Shown piece by piece: positions 18,959 through 30,700 of a stretch of 64,000 nucleotides of DNA. The stretch is from NCBI GenBank assembly GCA_016793465.1, contig JAEUJW010000039.1, positions 1 to 64,000 of the forward strand. Direction: 5' to 3'. This DNA comes from Myxococcales bacterium. GTDB taxonomy: Bacteria; Myxococcota; Polyangia; Nannocystales; Nannocystaceae. The position numbers and the translations under genes were made by a program. Within the stretch, counting starts at the first letter, position 1; the number at the start of each line of letters is the position of its first letter. Below the pieces are notes generated by a model. The model worked only from the letters and a program-made list of their open reading frames with translations. It searched no databases and was not told where the DNA came from.

Positions 18959-20683
18959 ATGTCGCGCGTCCGAACCAGGGCTCTCATCGTGTCCGTCGCG
19001 CTCGCGGGTCCGTGGCTCGGCGCCTGTCGCAGCACCCACGCCTCGGGCACCCACGCGGTCGGCGTCGGCACGCAGGATCCCGGGCGCGTCGCGCCCGAGT
19101 TCGAGGCCGACTGGGAGGCGGTGAAGCGGGCCCAGACGCAGGACCCCGGCGCACCCGCGGTGGCCGCGGCCGCCGATCGCCTGCTGGCCCGCGACCCCCC
19201 GCGCAACCTCCGGCTCGCGGCGCTGCACGCCAAGGCCGAGCAGGCGCTGCTGGCCGGCGACTACCCCGGGGCGCTGCGCTTCGCCTCCGGCGGGGTCGAC
19301 GTCGGCGCCGCCAGGGGCGAGCCGCTGAGCCCGCCGGAGCAGGGCCTCGTGCAGCAGCTCGGCCGGGTGCGGGCGCTGGCCGGGGCCGTGGCCGCCGACG
19401 ATCCGAAGCAGGCGCTCGCGTGGTTGAAGGACGCCGAGATCGGGACCGATCCCGATCCGGATCTGCTCGCGGCCGTGGCGATCGCGCGTGAGCGCGCCGG
19501 CGATCGTGCGGGCGCGGTGCTCGCGTATGCCCAGTGGCGGGCGGCCCTCGGCGACGACGATCCGGCGGCCGCGCTCGCCGAGACCCGCATGCAGGCGCTG
19601 TGGGTCGGGGTCGACGACCTCGCCCTCGAGGCGACCGCGCGTCAGACCACCGGGCTGGCCGCGGCCTGCCTGCTGACCCGGGCCGGGCACGCGCCGGACC
19701 CCGCGGCCCCGGCGTGGGTCCGCGGGTGCGTGCCGGGGGCGGCGAAGATCGGGCTGCTGCTCCCGCGGACCGGCAAGTTCGCCGGGCTGGCCGACATCCA
19801 GCTGGCGGCGGCCTCGGCCGCGGTCGCGGTGCTGGCCCGCGGCGGGCGCGAGGCCGCCTCGCTGGTCTGGCAGGACGCCGGCTCGACCCCGGCGGAGGCC
19901 GGCAAGGCGACCGCGGCGCTGGTCCGTGGCGGGGCCGACGTGCTGGTCGGGCCGGTCGGGCCGGGCAACGTCGACGCGGCCGTCAAGTCGGCGGCGGCCG
20001 CGGGCGGCAAGTCGCGGTTCGTGTTGCCGGGCGAGGGCACCTCGGCCGCGCCCGGCATCGCCCCGACGCTCGAGGCCCGCGCGGGCGCGCTGGTCGCCCA
20101 CGCCAAACAGCTCGGTCGCGCCTCGGCGGTGATCCTCGCGCCCAACAATTCGTACGGCAAGCGGGCCGGCGATTCGATCGAGAAGTCGCTTGAAGGATCC
20201 GGCATCAAGCTTTTGAGATCTTTGTACTACCCGGACAGCGAGACGAGCTTCGCCAGGACCCTCGCGCCGGTCCTCGACCTGCTCGTGAAGGGCGAGGTCG
20301 CGGTGTTCATCCCGGACCGCATGGTCCGCATGGAGCTCGTCGTCCGCCAGCTGGCGCGCGCCGGAGTCGGCAAGAACGCGGCCATCCTGACCACCGGCGA
20401 GGGCTTCTCGGAGGCCCTCGGCCCCGGGCACGAGGTCCTCAACGGGGTGTGGGTCGCGCCCGTGGCCTGGCCGACGCCGGACGCGGCCGCCTTCGCCGAC
20501 GAGTACCAGGCGCGCGAGGGCCAGCAGCCCGGCGACCAGGCCTGGCTGATCTGGCGGGCCATGGCGGCCGCGTGGGGTGGGGGACGGATCGCCCCTCCCG
20601 CCGCCGCCGTGCTCAGGGTAGAAGGCGGGCGCCTTGTCCTCGCCCAACCGACGGCCGACCTCCAGCCCCGCGAGACGCGCTGA
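18959..20683 (+). CDS. Periplasmic-binding-fold lipoprotein (LpoA/Leu-Ile-Val-binding-like)
   Basis: This 574-residue lipoprotein has the lipobox LGAC (Cys23). Residues about 50-250 are helical and TPR-like. From about 260 (AKIGLLLPRTGKFAGLADIQLAAA) a type-I periplasmic-binding fold follows, with recognisable strands VLVGPVGPGN, SAVILAPNNSYGKRAGDSI and NGVWVAPVAW. The order of helical repeats then a binding fold is that of LpoA, an activator of peptidoglycan synthase PBP1A, but no PBP is nearby and an orphan ligand-binding role is equally possible. The ATG at 18959 follows a possible TATGGT -10 box. The 3' end overlaps the rRNA methyltransferase gene by 50 bases in another frame. Confidence 0.75.
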   Translation: MSRVRTRALIVSVALAGPWLGACRSTHASGTHAVGVGTQDPGRVAPEFEADWEAVKRAQTQDPGAPAVAAAADRLLARDPPRNLRLAALHAKAEQALLAGDYPGALRFASGGVDVGAARGEPLSPPEQGLVQQLGRVRALAGAVAADDPKQALAWLKDAEIGTDPDPDLLAAVAIARERAGDRAGAVLAYAQWRAALGDDDPAAALAETRMQALWVGVDDLALEATARQTTGLAAACLLTRAGHAPDPAAPAWVRGCVPGAAKIGLLLPRTGKFAGLADIQLAAASAAVAVLARGGREAASLVWQDAGSTPAEAGKATAALVRGGADVLVGPVGPGNVDAAVKSAAAAGGKSRFVLPGEGTSAAPGIAPTLEARAGALVAHAKQLGRASAVILAPNNSYGKRAGDSIEKSLEGSGIKLLRSLYYPDSETSFARTLAPVLDLLVKGEVAVFIPDRMVRMELVVRQLARAGVGKNAAILTTGEGFSEALGPGHEVLNGVWVAPVAWPTPDAAAFADEYQAREGQQPGDQAWLIWRAMAAAWGGGRIAPPAAAVLRVEGGRLVLAQPTADLQPRETR

Positions 20684-21515
20684 GCGCCCGCGGTCCGGCC
20701 CGCCCGCGGGCGCCCGGGCGGACGCGCGTGCGCCCGCCGGTCGGCGCTCCGAGCCGGGCGGCGACGGCCGAGCGCCGCGCCTCGCCGCCGACGCCTACCT
20801 CGTGCCCGGCGAGCGCGCGGTGGTCGAGCTGCTGCGGGCCTCGCCCCGGCGCCTGCGCGGGCTCTACGTGCTGGCGACCCGCCCGCCCGGCGAGGTCGAG
20901 GCCCTGGCCGCGAGCCATCGCCTCGCCGTCACCCGCTGCAGCCCCGACGAGCTGGCCGCGATCCTCTCGCCGGAGCTCGCGCGCGGGGTCGTCGCGGTCG
21001 CCACGCCGCCGCGAGACCACGACATCGAGGACCTGCTCGGCCTGCGGCCCGCCGCCCCCGATCGTCGCCGCGTGCTCGTCGCGCTCGACGGCGTGCAGGA
21101 CCCGCACAACCTCGGGGCGTTGATCCGCAGCTCGGAGTTCTTCGGGGCGCTCGGGATGTTCTGGGCCCGCGATCGTTCGGCCGGGCTCTCGCCGACGGTC
21201 GTGCGCAGCTCGGCCGGGGCGAGCGAGCGCCTGCCGCTCGCGCAGGTGACCAACCTGGCCCGCGCCCTCGCGGCCTGCAAAGAGGCCGGCTGGTGGATCC
21301 TCGGGACCGTGCCCGAAGGCGGGCGACCGCTGCGCGAGCTGGCCGCGGCCGGCTTGCCCGACGCACTCGTGGTCGTGCTCGGCGGCGAGGAGCGGGGCCT
21401 GCGGAGATTGACCCGCGAGAGCTGCGACTTTCTCGCCACGATCCCCGGCGCGGGCGGGGTCGCCTCGCTCAACGTCTCGGCCGCGGCCGCGGTCACGCTC
21501 GCAGGGGTGTCCTGA
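20634..21515 (+). CDS. rlmB: SpoU-family 23S rRNA 2'-O-methyltransferase (RlmB-like)
   Basis: This 293-residue protein carries all three SpoU/TrmH motifs: LDGVQDPHNLGALIRSSEFFGA, VVLGGEERGL, and IPGAGGVASLNVSAAAAVTL, which form the trefoil-knot SAM site. An N-terminal substrate-binding domain (about 50-130) fits RlmB, which methylates the ribose of G2251 in 23S rRNA. The first 50 residues are Arg/Pro/Gly-rich and may not be native. The TTG at 20634 lies inside the preceding gene; a start further in cannot be excluded. Assignment to RlmB over other SpoU enzymes is likely, not certain. Confidence 0.8.
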   Translation: MSSPNRRPTSSPARRAERPRSGPPAGARADARAPAGRRSEPGGDGRAPRLAADAYLVPGERAVVELLRASPRRLRGLYVLATRPPGEVEALAASHRLAVTRCSPDELAAILSPELARGVVAVATPPRDHDIEDLLGLRPAAPDRRRVLVALDGVQDPHNLGALIRSSEFFGALGMFWARDRSAGLSPTVVRSSAGASERLPLAQVTNLARALAACKEAGWWILGTVPEGGRPLRELAAAGLPDALVVVLGGEERGLRRLTRESCDFLATIPGAGGVASLNVSAAAAVTLAGVS

Positions 21516-21579
21516 CGCTCGTTCGCGGGTGTCGGCCGAGTTTGCGGGCGCGTCGCGTTTGCGCTCGGAATTCGCGGCC

Positions 21580-21608
21580 TTGGAGGCCTCTCCAGACTGA
21601 CCTAGATT
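21580..21608 (+). promoter_or_regulatory. Candidate sigma-70-type promoter of the giant TPR gene
   Basis: TTGGAG and TAGATT are separated by 17 bases, each with four of six consensus matches, and would start RNA near 21615, giving a leader of about 87 bases. The spacer holds the palindrome GAGGCCTC. Confidence 0.35.
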
Positions 21609-21701
21609 CGCCGCCCGATCTTCGCCACCATGTGGCAACCTGCACCCGCCGGAAGTACGGCGGCCGGTCCCCCGCGGGCCCGGTCCTGCCCCGAGGCACG
21701 T

Positions 21702-24700
21702 ATGTCTGAACTCCGCCCCGTCCTCTTCCAGTACCTCGCCTCTCCGTCCGATGCGGCCCGCCGCGCCGCCCTCGCAGAGGCGCTGGCGTCTGTCGACCTG
21801 GTGGCGGCCCGCGCCGAGGCCAAACAGGACCCCGGGTCGGGCGACGCGGCCGCCAAGGTGCTCGGCCGCATGATCCTCGACGGCGCCAGCCACGAGGAGG
21901 TCGTCGACGCCGCGAAGGTCGCTGCACAGCGGGCCCCGCGAGAGGGGGCCGGCAACGACGTCGCCCTCATCACCGGCATGGTCGTGTGGCGCCTGACGGC
22001 CCCGGGCGGGGCCCAGAGCCCGTCGGCGCAGGCAGAGCCCTACTTCCGGCGGGTCCGCCGCAACGAGCCCGCCAACCCCGAGGTCCTCGCCTTCTACCGC
22101 GACATGTTCGGCGCCGACAGCGACGCCAGCCAGCTCATGCAGGTGCTGGTGCAGGCCCGCCGCGCGCTCAAGAAAGAGGACGGCGAGCCGCGCTTCCTGC
22201 TGGCCCAGGAGATGGCCGACCTCGCCGAGAAGAAGCTCGGCAGCCTCGACCGCGCCATCGAGGTGTGGCGCTCGGTCATGCGCGAGGACGGCTACGACGC
22301 CCGCGCCGCCAAGGCGCTCGAGCGGCTGTACCGCGAGGGCCAGAAGTGGACCGCCCTGGTCGAGCTCCTGAAGGAGGAGTACGACCGCGTCCCCGACCGC
22401 CCCGAGACCAAGGAGGAGCGCATCACCCGCCTCCTCGAGATCGCCGAGCTCTACCGCGATCAGCTGCGCCTCGACGCCATGGCGCTCGGCATGCTGCAGA
22501 AGATCCTCGACATCAACCCGCGCCACAGCGCGACGATCAAGGCGCTCGCCGACACCTACGGCAACACCAACCGCTGGAACGACCTGCTCGCCGTCTACAA
22601 CCGCCTGCTCGACGCCGCCCGCGGCGAGAAGGACGTGCCGCGCCAGGTCGACATGCTGCGCCGCATCGCCGGCATCTGGGCCGACAACCTCAACAACGCC
22701 ACCAAGGCGATGGAGCTGCTCGACGACGCCATGGTGCTCATGCCGGGCGACAAGGAGTCGCGCAACATGCTCGCCCGCATCCACGAGGCGCGCAAGGACT
22801 GGCGGGCGCTCATCAACCTGCGCCGCGCCGAGCTGGCCGGCGCCGAAGGCGACGACGCCCTCGCGGTCCGCGTCGAGCTGGCCCGCCTGTTCGAGGAGAA
22901 GCTCGCCGACCGCAACGAGGCAGTGTCGACCTGGCGCGAGATCCTCGACAAGCACGGCGACGTCGACATCGCCCTGCAGGCCCTGCTGCAGATCTACGAG
23001 CGCGACGGCAAGTGGACCGAGGCCGCCGAGATCCTGCGCCGCAAGGTCAACGCCGCCGGCGACCCCGAGCACGCGGCGCTGCTGCTCACGCGCCTGGCCG
23101 ACATGTTCAGCGACAAGCTGAAGCAGCCCGCCGAGGCCGTGCAGATCTGGGCCGAGGTCGCCCGCAAGGTCCCGAGCCACGAGCGGGCCAACGCGGCCCT
23201 GCGCGCCGCCTACGTCGACGCCGGGCGCTGGGACGACCTCGTCGCGCTGTACGAGTCGCAGGGCCGCCTCGGCGACGTGCTCGGCGTGCTCTACGAGGCC
23301 GCCGACAAGCTCGAGTCCAGCGACGAGAAGTTCGCGCTGTACCGCCGCGTCGCCACCCTCGCGCGCGACCGCCTCGGCGAGCCCGAGCGCGGCCGCGTGG
23401 CCCTCGAGCACATGCTCGCGCTCCAGCCCGGCAACCAGCTGGTCGCCCGCGAGCTGCTGCCGATCTACCGCGAGCAGGGCGACTGGGCCCGCGTGCTCAC
23501 GATCTACGAGGTCCTGCTCGCCAGCTCGGTCGACGACGACGACCGCCTCGACGGCATCGCCGTCATGCGGGACATCGCCCTGCAGAAGCTCAACGACCCC
23601 AAAAAGGCGCTGTACTGGGCCGGCCAGGCCTACCAGCTGCGCCCCAACGACGAGGTCCTGCGCGCCGGCCTCGAGTCGGTGGCCGAGCGGGCCGAGGGCT
23701 GGGAGGAGCTGTGCGGCTACTTCGAGGCCCGCGTCGCCAGCTCCGAGTGCGACAACGCCGAGCGCCTCGAGCTGCTCGACAAGATGGCGAGCATCACCCG
23801 CGAGCGCCTCGGCCGCCCGCTCGACGCCGGCCGCTACTTCAAGCAGATCGTCGACCTCGACCCGACCAACCGCACCGCGATGGCCGCGCTCGAGGAGATC
23901 TACACGGCCGGCGAGAACTGGTCCGACCTCGCCAACGTGTACTCCGTGCGCCTCGGCGTGACCCACGACAACGGCGCGCGCCTGGCCGTGCTGCGCCGCC
24001 TCGGCGGCCTGCAGGAGAAGCAGGTCGGCGACCTCGACGCCGCGATCGCGACCTACAAGCAGATCCAGTCGCTCGCGCCCGGCGACGCCGAGGCGATGGA
24101 CAGCCTCACGCGCCTGTACCGCGCCCGCAACCGCTGGTCCGAGCTCGCCGAGATCCTGCAGGAGCGCCTCGATCAGCTCGAGCTGTCGAACGACCAGATC
24201 CCGCTCCTCTTCGAGCTGTCGCAGATCTACGCCACCCGCCTGCGCTCGTCGCAGAAGGCGATCGCCGGGTTTCTTCAGATCCTCGACCTGGAGCCCGACC
24301 ACCTGCCGACGATCGACGCGCTCGAGGTCCTGCGCCGCGCCGACCCCAGCTCGGCGCTGTCGGTCATGCGCGGCCTGCTGCCGTACTACCGCAGCATCCG
24401 CGACCACGGCCGCGAGGCCGAGGCGATGGAGGTCATCGTCATGGCCGAGCCCGACTCGGCCGCCCGCACCACCCAGCTCGTCAGCCTGGCCAACCTCTAC
24501 GGCCAGATGGAGGGCCGCAAGGCCGACGCCCTGCGCGTGCGTCGCGAGCTGATGATCGCCTCGCCCGACGACGCGAACCTGCGCGCCGAGGTCGAGAAGA
24601 CCGCCCGCGAGCTCGGGCGCATGGACCTCGTCGCCTCCGCCTACGGGCAGATGCTCGCGGGCCTGCACGCCCGCGCCGAGCTGGCCGAGACCCAGGGCCG

Positions 24701-27700
24701 CACCGTGTCGAAGGACGAGCAGGCCCTCGTGCGCGAGCTGCTGCTGGCCCGCGGCACCATCCTGCGCGACGACCTGCGCCAGGGCGAGGAGGCCGAGCAG
24801 GCCTTCGCCGCCGTGCTCGACCGCGAGGAGACCCACCAGGTCGCCTACGAGGCGCTCGAGGAGCTGCTGAAGATGCGCGGCGCCAACGAGGAGCTGATGA
24901 AGCTCTACCGCCGCCGCGTCGACGTCGTGTTCGACCCCGAGGAGCAGAAGCGCCTGCTCTCGCGCATCATCTACATCGCCAAGGACGTGCTCGGCCAGCG
25001 CGAGGCCGCGGTCCGCACCGCCGAGGAGCTGCTCGACCTGGTGCCCGACGACCTGCGCACAATGGAGACCCTCGCCGGCCTCTACGAGCAGTCCGACCGC
25101 AGCGACGACCACTACTCGCTCGAGGAGCTGCTCGGCCGCTGGGCCGACCTCGTCGAGGGCGACGAGCAGCGCCACGCGCTCGCCAGCCGCCGCGCCGCCC
25201 TGCGCATGGACAAGCTCAGCGACGCCTTCGGCGCGGTCGACCTGCTCGGCCAGGTGCTCGGCGAGGACCCGGGCAACGCCGACGCCCGCAACCTGCTCGA
25301 GCGCCTGCTCGACCACAAGGACGTGCAGCTGCAGGCCGCCGCGCTGCTCGAGCCGATCTACCTCGGCCTGCGCGACCACGCGGCCCACGTCAAGATCCTC
25401 CACGTCCGCAAGCGGGCCGCCGAGGACCTCGGCTCGAGCGACGAGGCGATCGGCTACCTCCTCGAGATCGCCCGCATCACCGAGTACGAGCTGAGCGACA
25501 GCGACGCGGCGTTCGCCGCCATCCGCGAGGCCTACCTGGTCGAGCCGCGCCGCGTCGACATCCGCAGCGAGCTGCAGCGCCTCGGCATCATGCTCGAGAA
25601 GCAGCGCGAGCTCGTCGACGTGTGGCAGCAGTCGCTCGAGAAGCTGCCGGACCCGGCCGCCAAGATCGAGCTGCTCTCGCGCATCGCCGTGGTCCTCGAC
25701 GACCACATCCAGGACCACGACGGCGCCCGCAAGGCCTACGCCGACCTGCTGGCCCTCGACCCGCCGGACGCCGAGCTGGCCCGCCGCGCGACCGTGGCGC
25801 TGGCCCGCCTGCACCGCAGCGCCGGCGACGCCCCGGCCCTGATCGACACCCTGCGCGCGCTGCTCCGCTTCAGCGACAAGGACCACGACCAGGTCAAGAT
25901 CAACCTCGAGATCGCCGACCTCTACGAGTTCAAGCTGCAGGACCTCGCGTCCGCCGCGACCGCCTACCACGAGGTCCTCGACGTCGACCCCGGCCAGCTG
26001 CCGGCCCTCGACGCGCTCGAGCGCATCTACGTCAGCCAGGGCCAGTGGGAGCCGCTGGTCCGCGTGCTGCGCCAGCGGGTCATGACCGCCGAGGACCCCG
26101 GCGAGCGCGCCCGCCTGTGGCGCAAGATCGGCGAGGTCCTGCAGCACCGCCTCGAGAACCAGTACGAGGCGATCGAGGCGTTCCAGGGCGTCATCGACGC
26201 CAACAGCTCGCCCAAGGAGACGGCCCACGCGCTCGACCAGATCGTCGGCCTCAACAGCAAGCTCGAGCGCTGGCCCGAGGTCGAGGAGGGCCTGCGCAAG
26301 CTGCTCGCCCTCGCCGAGTCCCCCAACCACCGCTCCGAGCTGCTGCTGCGCACCGCCGAGGTCGTCGGCGAGAAGCTCGGCCGCTACCCCGACGCCGTCG
26401 ACCTGCTCGAGGACATCCTGAAGATCAGCCAGGAGGACGAGTCGGCCCGCGCCATGCTCGTGCAGTACCTCGCCCACGACGACGTGCGCGAGCGGGTCAT
26501 CAAGATCCTGCTGCCGATCTACGAGGTCGAGATGAACTGGGCCGCGATGCTCGACCTCGAGGAGCGCCGCGCCCGTCACCAGCCCGCCGGGCGCCTGCGC
26601 ATGGACGCCCTGCTGCAGGTCGCGCGCACGCTCGAGGACCGCCTCGGCAACCCGAGCCGCGCGTTCTCCGTGCTGTGCGAGGCGCTCGTCGACGCCGTCG
26701 GCGAGCCCGAGCTCGGCGAGATCCTCGGCCAGCTCGAGCGCCTCGGCGAGGACCCCGATCGCTACGCCGAGCTGCTCGACGCCCTGCTCAAGGTCGTCGA
26801 CAACGTCGCCGCCCCGGCCGACCAGGCCCGCGTGCTGCGCAACATCGGCGTGCTCGCCGGGACCCTCGACCGCCTCGACGACGCCCGCCGCGCCTACGAG
26901 CGCCTGCTCGAGGCGGATCCGTCGGACGCCCGCACCGCCGAGGCGCTCGAGCGCGTGCTCGTGCGCCAGAACGACAACGACGCCCTCGCCGAGCTGCTGG
27001 TCCGCCGCGGCGAGCGGGCCGAGGGCGCCGCGCAGGGCGAGTTCTTCGTGCGCGCCGCCGAGATCTACAAGGACCGCCTCGACCGCCCCGAGGACGCCAT
27101 CGGCCTCTACGAGCGCGTCGCCGGCGACGGTCCGTCCGCCGACAAGGCCCAGGCCGTGCTCGGCCCGCTGTACGAGAAGACCGAGCGCTACCACGACCTC
27201 GCCAGGTTCCTCGAGGGCCGCCTGGCCCAGCAGTCGGGCCGCGACGTCACGCTGACGCACCTGCGCCTGGCGGAGATCCAGCGCAGCCAGCTCGGCAACC
27301 TGTCCGAGGCCCTGCGCCAGTTCGCCACCGCCCTGCGCCACGAGCCCGAGTTCGTGGTCGCCGGCGAGGACCTCCCGCGCTACATGGCCGACGAGGACCT
27401 GCGCCCGCAGGTCATCGAGCAGCTCGAGCCGGTGTTCGTGGCCATCGCCGACTGGCCGCGCCTGATCCAGATCCAGGAGCTGCGCCTCGCCGAGGCCGGC
27501 GAGGACGCCGAGCGCCGCGTGCAGATCCTCGCCGCGATCGCCCGCATCCAGGAGGAGAACCTCGAGAACTTCGACGCCGCGTTCGCCACCTACGGCCGCA
27601 TCTTCAAGGAGGACCCGACCAACGCCGCGGCGCGCGAGCAGATGGCCCGCCTGGCCAACGTGCTCGCCCGCACCGAGGACTACGCCAGGATCCTCACCGA

Positions 27701-30700
27701 CCACGTGACCGGCGAGGCCGCCGACGACGAGCGCGACGAGACCCTGGCGATCGTGCGCGAGGCCGCCGAGCTGTGGGCCCGCCCGCTCGACCAGCCCGCC
27801 AAGGCCGTGCCGCTGTACGAGCGCCTGATCGCCGCCCGCCCCAACGACACGTCGGTGTTCCCGGCCCTCGAGGTCGCGCTCACCCGCGCCGAGCTGTGGA
27901 AGGAGCTGGCCGCCGCCTACTGGCGCGAGGCCGACACCAGCCTCGACGAGAACCACCAGCTCGAGGTGCTCATGCGCCTCAGCGAGCTCGCGCTCGGCGT
28001 CCTCAACGACAGCGAGCTCGCCATCAAGGCGTTCACCCGCGTGCTCGAGGCCCGGCCCGAGCACGAGACGGCCCGCGGCCGGCTCGAGCGCGTCTACGAG
28101 TCCCAGGAGCGCTGGGAGGCGCTCGCCCTGTCGCTGCGCCAGCGCCTCGAGCGGGCCGAGGACGCCGCCACCCGCGAGGCCATCCTGCTGCGCATCGCCG
28201 ACATCCAGGACATCAAGCAGGACAACCCCGACGCCGCCATCGACACCCTCGAGTCGCTGCTCGCCGAGCAGCCCGGCCTCGGCGGCGCGATCCAGGCGCT
28301 CGAGCAGCTCGTCGAGATCCGCGAGGCCCAGCGCGTGCGCCTGTTCGCCATCCTCCGCCCACTCTACGAGCAGGCCGGCGACGCCATGCGCCTGGTCGCC
28401 GTCGACGAGTGGCAGCTGACCCAGACCGACGACGCCGTGCAGCGCCACGAGCTGCTGCGGGAGATCGCGACCCTGCTCGAGCCGCAGGGCGAGCAGGGCC
28501 CCGAGTACGCGTTCCACGCCCTCGTGCGCGCGCTCGCCGAGCCCGGCCCGCAGGAGGCCCAGGAGGCGCTCGACGCCGAGATCGCCCGGCTCTCGCGCCA
28601 GTACGGCTACGACGCCCACCTGCGCGAGGCCCAGCTGCAGGCCGCCGAGTCGGAGCGCCTGGCGTCCGACGCCCCGCGGCGCGTGTCTCTGATGCTGCAG
28701 GCCGCCCAGCTCGCGGTCAACGCCGGCGACAACGACGCGGCCATCCGCATCCTCCGCCACGCGCTCGAGGTCGACCCCGACGACCGCAACGCGCTCGCGC
28801 TGCTCGACGAGGCGCTGACCCTCGCCGCCGACTTCGAGGGCCTGCGCGCCGTGCTCGAGCGCCGCGTCGCCGTCGCCGACGACGACGACGAGCGCATCAT
28901 GCTGCTGCGCCGCCTGGCCCGCCTCGTCGAGGAGGGCCTCGGCCAGCCCGACGCCGCCGAGGTCGCGTGGCAGCGCATCCTCGACATCGACGCCGGGGAC
29001 GCCACCGCGATGCTGCGCCTGCGCCGGCTGTACGCCGCCAAGGGCGACCACCCGCGCCTCATCGGCGTGCTCGACCGCCAGATCGAGATCACCGACGACC
29101 CCGAGGCCCGCAAGGCCCTGCGCAAGGAGCTGGCCCGCATCCACCGCGAGGGCACGGGCGACCGCGCCGCCGAGATCGAGGCCCTGCGCGCCCTGCTGAT
29201 GGACACGCCCGACGACGACGAGGCGATGGCCGCCCTGGCCGCCGCGCTGCTCGCCGTCGAGAACTACCCCGAGGCCGCGACCGCCATGCTCGACCGCGTG
29301 GCCGCGACCGGGATGCCGAGCCGCAAGGTCGCGCTGCTGCTCGACACGGCCCGCCTGTTCGTCGACAAGATGAACGACACCGCCGGCGCGATGCCCCACT
29401 ACGAGTCGATCTTCGCCATCGCCCCGGCCCAGGCCGACGCGCTCGCAGATCTGATGAAGCTGGTCCAGATCCCGGCCAGCTCGGAGTCGGCGGCCTCGCT
29501 GCTGATCCCGCAGCTCGACGCGGCCCACCGCTACGCCGAGCTCGCGCAGGTGTGGGACGCCCGCGCCCGCCTGGCCGAGAACCCGTCCGACACCATCGAG
29601 GCCCTGCGCCAGCTGGCCAAGGTCCGGTTCGAGCGCCTCGGCGACATCGCCGGCAGCCTCGCCGCCAACAACCAGCTGATCGACCGCGTCGGACCCGACG
29701 AGCTGCGGCCCGTGCTCGAGGCCAGCAACAAGATGTCGGTGCGCCTCGACAAGGCCGAGCAGCACGTCGACGCCCTGGCCCAGCGGGCCGCCCGCGCCGA
29801 GCTCGACCCGCAGTCGCGGGTGATGATCGCCCAGTCGGCCTCCGACATGGCCGAGGGCATCCTCGGCGACCGCATCCGGGCCCTGCACCTGCTCGCCGGG
29901 CTGCTCGACGCCGGCATCGCCGACGAGACGACCACCCGCAACATCGAGCGCCTGGCCCGCGCCGCCGGCGACAAGAAGCTGCTGGCCCGCGCCCTCGGCG
30001 AGTCGGCCAAGCTGCTGGCCGGACAGTCGGGCCACGCCGATATCCTCGTGCGCCTCGGCGACGCCCAGTTCGACGTCGGCGACCTCGCGGCCGCGACCGC
30101 CGCCTACTCCGAGGCGCTCGACGACCGCCCGGGCTTCGCCGGCGCCGTCGCCGGCCTCGAGCGCGTGCTCGACAAGTCGCAGAAGACCAACCAAAAGCCG
30201 CCCGGCCAGCTGCTCGAGGCCCTCGGCAACGCCTACGTCGGCGCCGGCAACCGCCCGGGCCTGACGAAGATCGCCCGCCTGCGCCTCGACGGCGCCGAGG
30301 CCGGCGACCGCGCGGCCGGCCTCGAGGCGCTGGCCCGCCTGTGCGACGAGGGCGGCGGCTCGCCCGAGGAGGCGCTCGACGCCTGGGGCGCGCTCATCCA
30401 GATCGACGCCGAGAACGCGCTGGCGATCGAGCGGATCGTCGCGCTCACCCGCAACCCGGCGCTGCTGCTGAAGGGCGTCAAGTACCTGGCCGCGGCCATC
30501 GACGCCGCGGTCAACGACAGCCGCTCGTGCACGGCGCTGTGCGTCGAGACCACGCGCATCCTGCTCCGCGACCTGCGCAAGCCCGGCTCGGCGCTGCAGG
30601 CCCTGAGCCCCGCGCTGCGCGAGAACCCCGACAACCTCGAGGCGCTCGAGCTGCAGATCATGGCCTCGCGCGCCGACGGCAACCTCGAGATCCTGCACGA

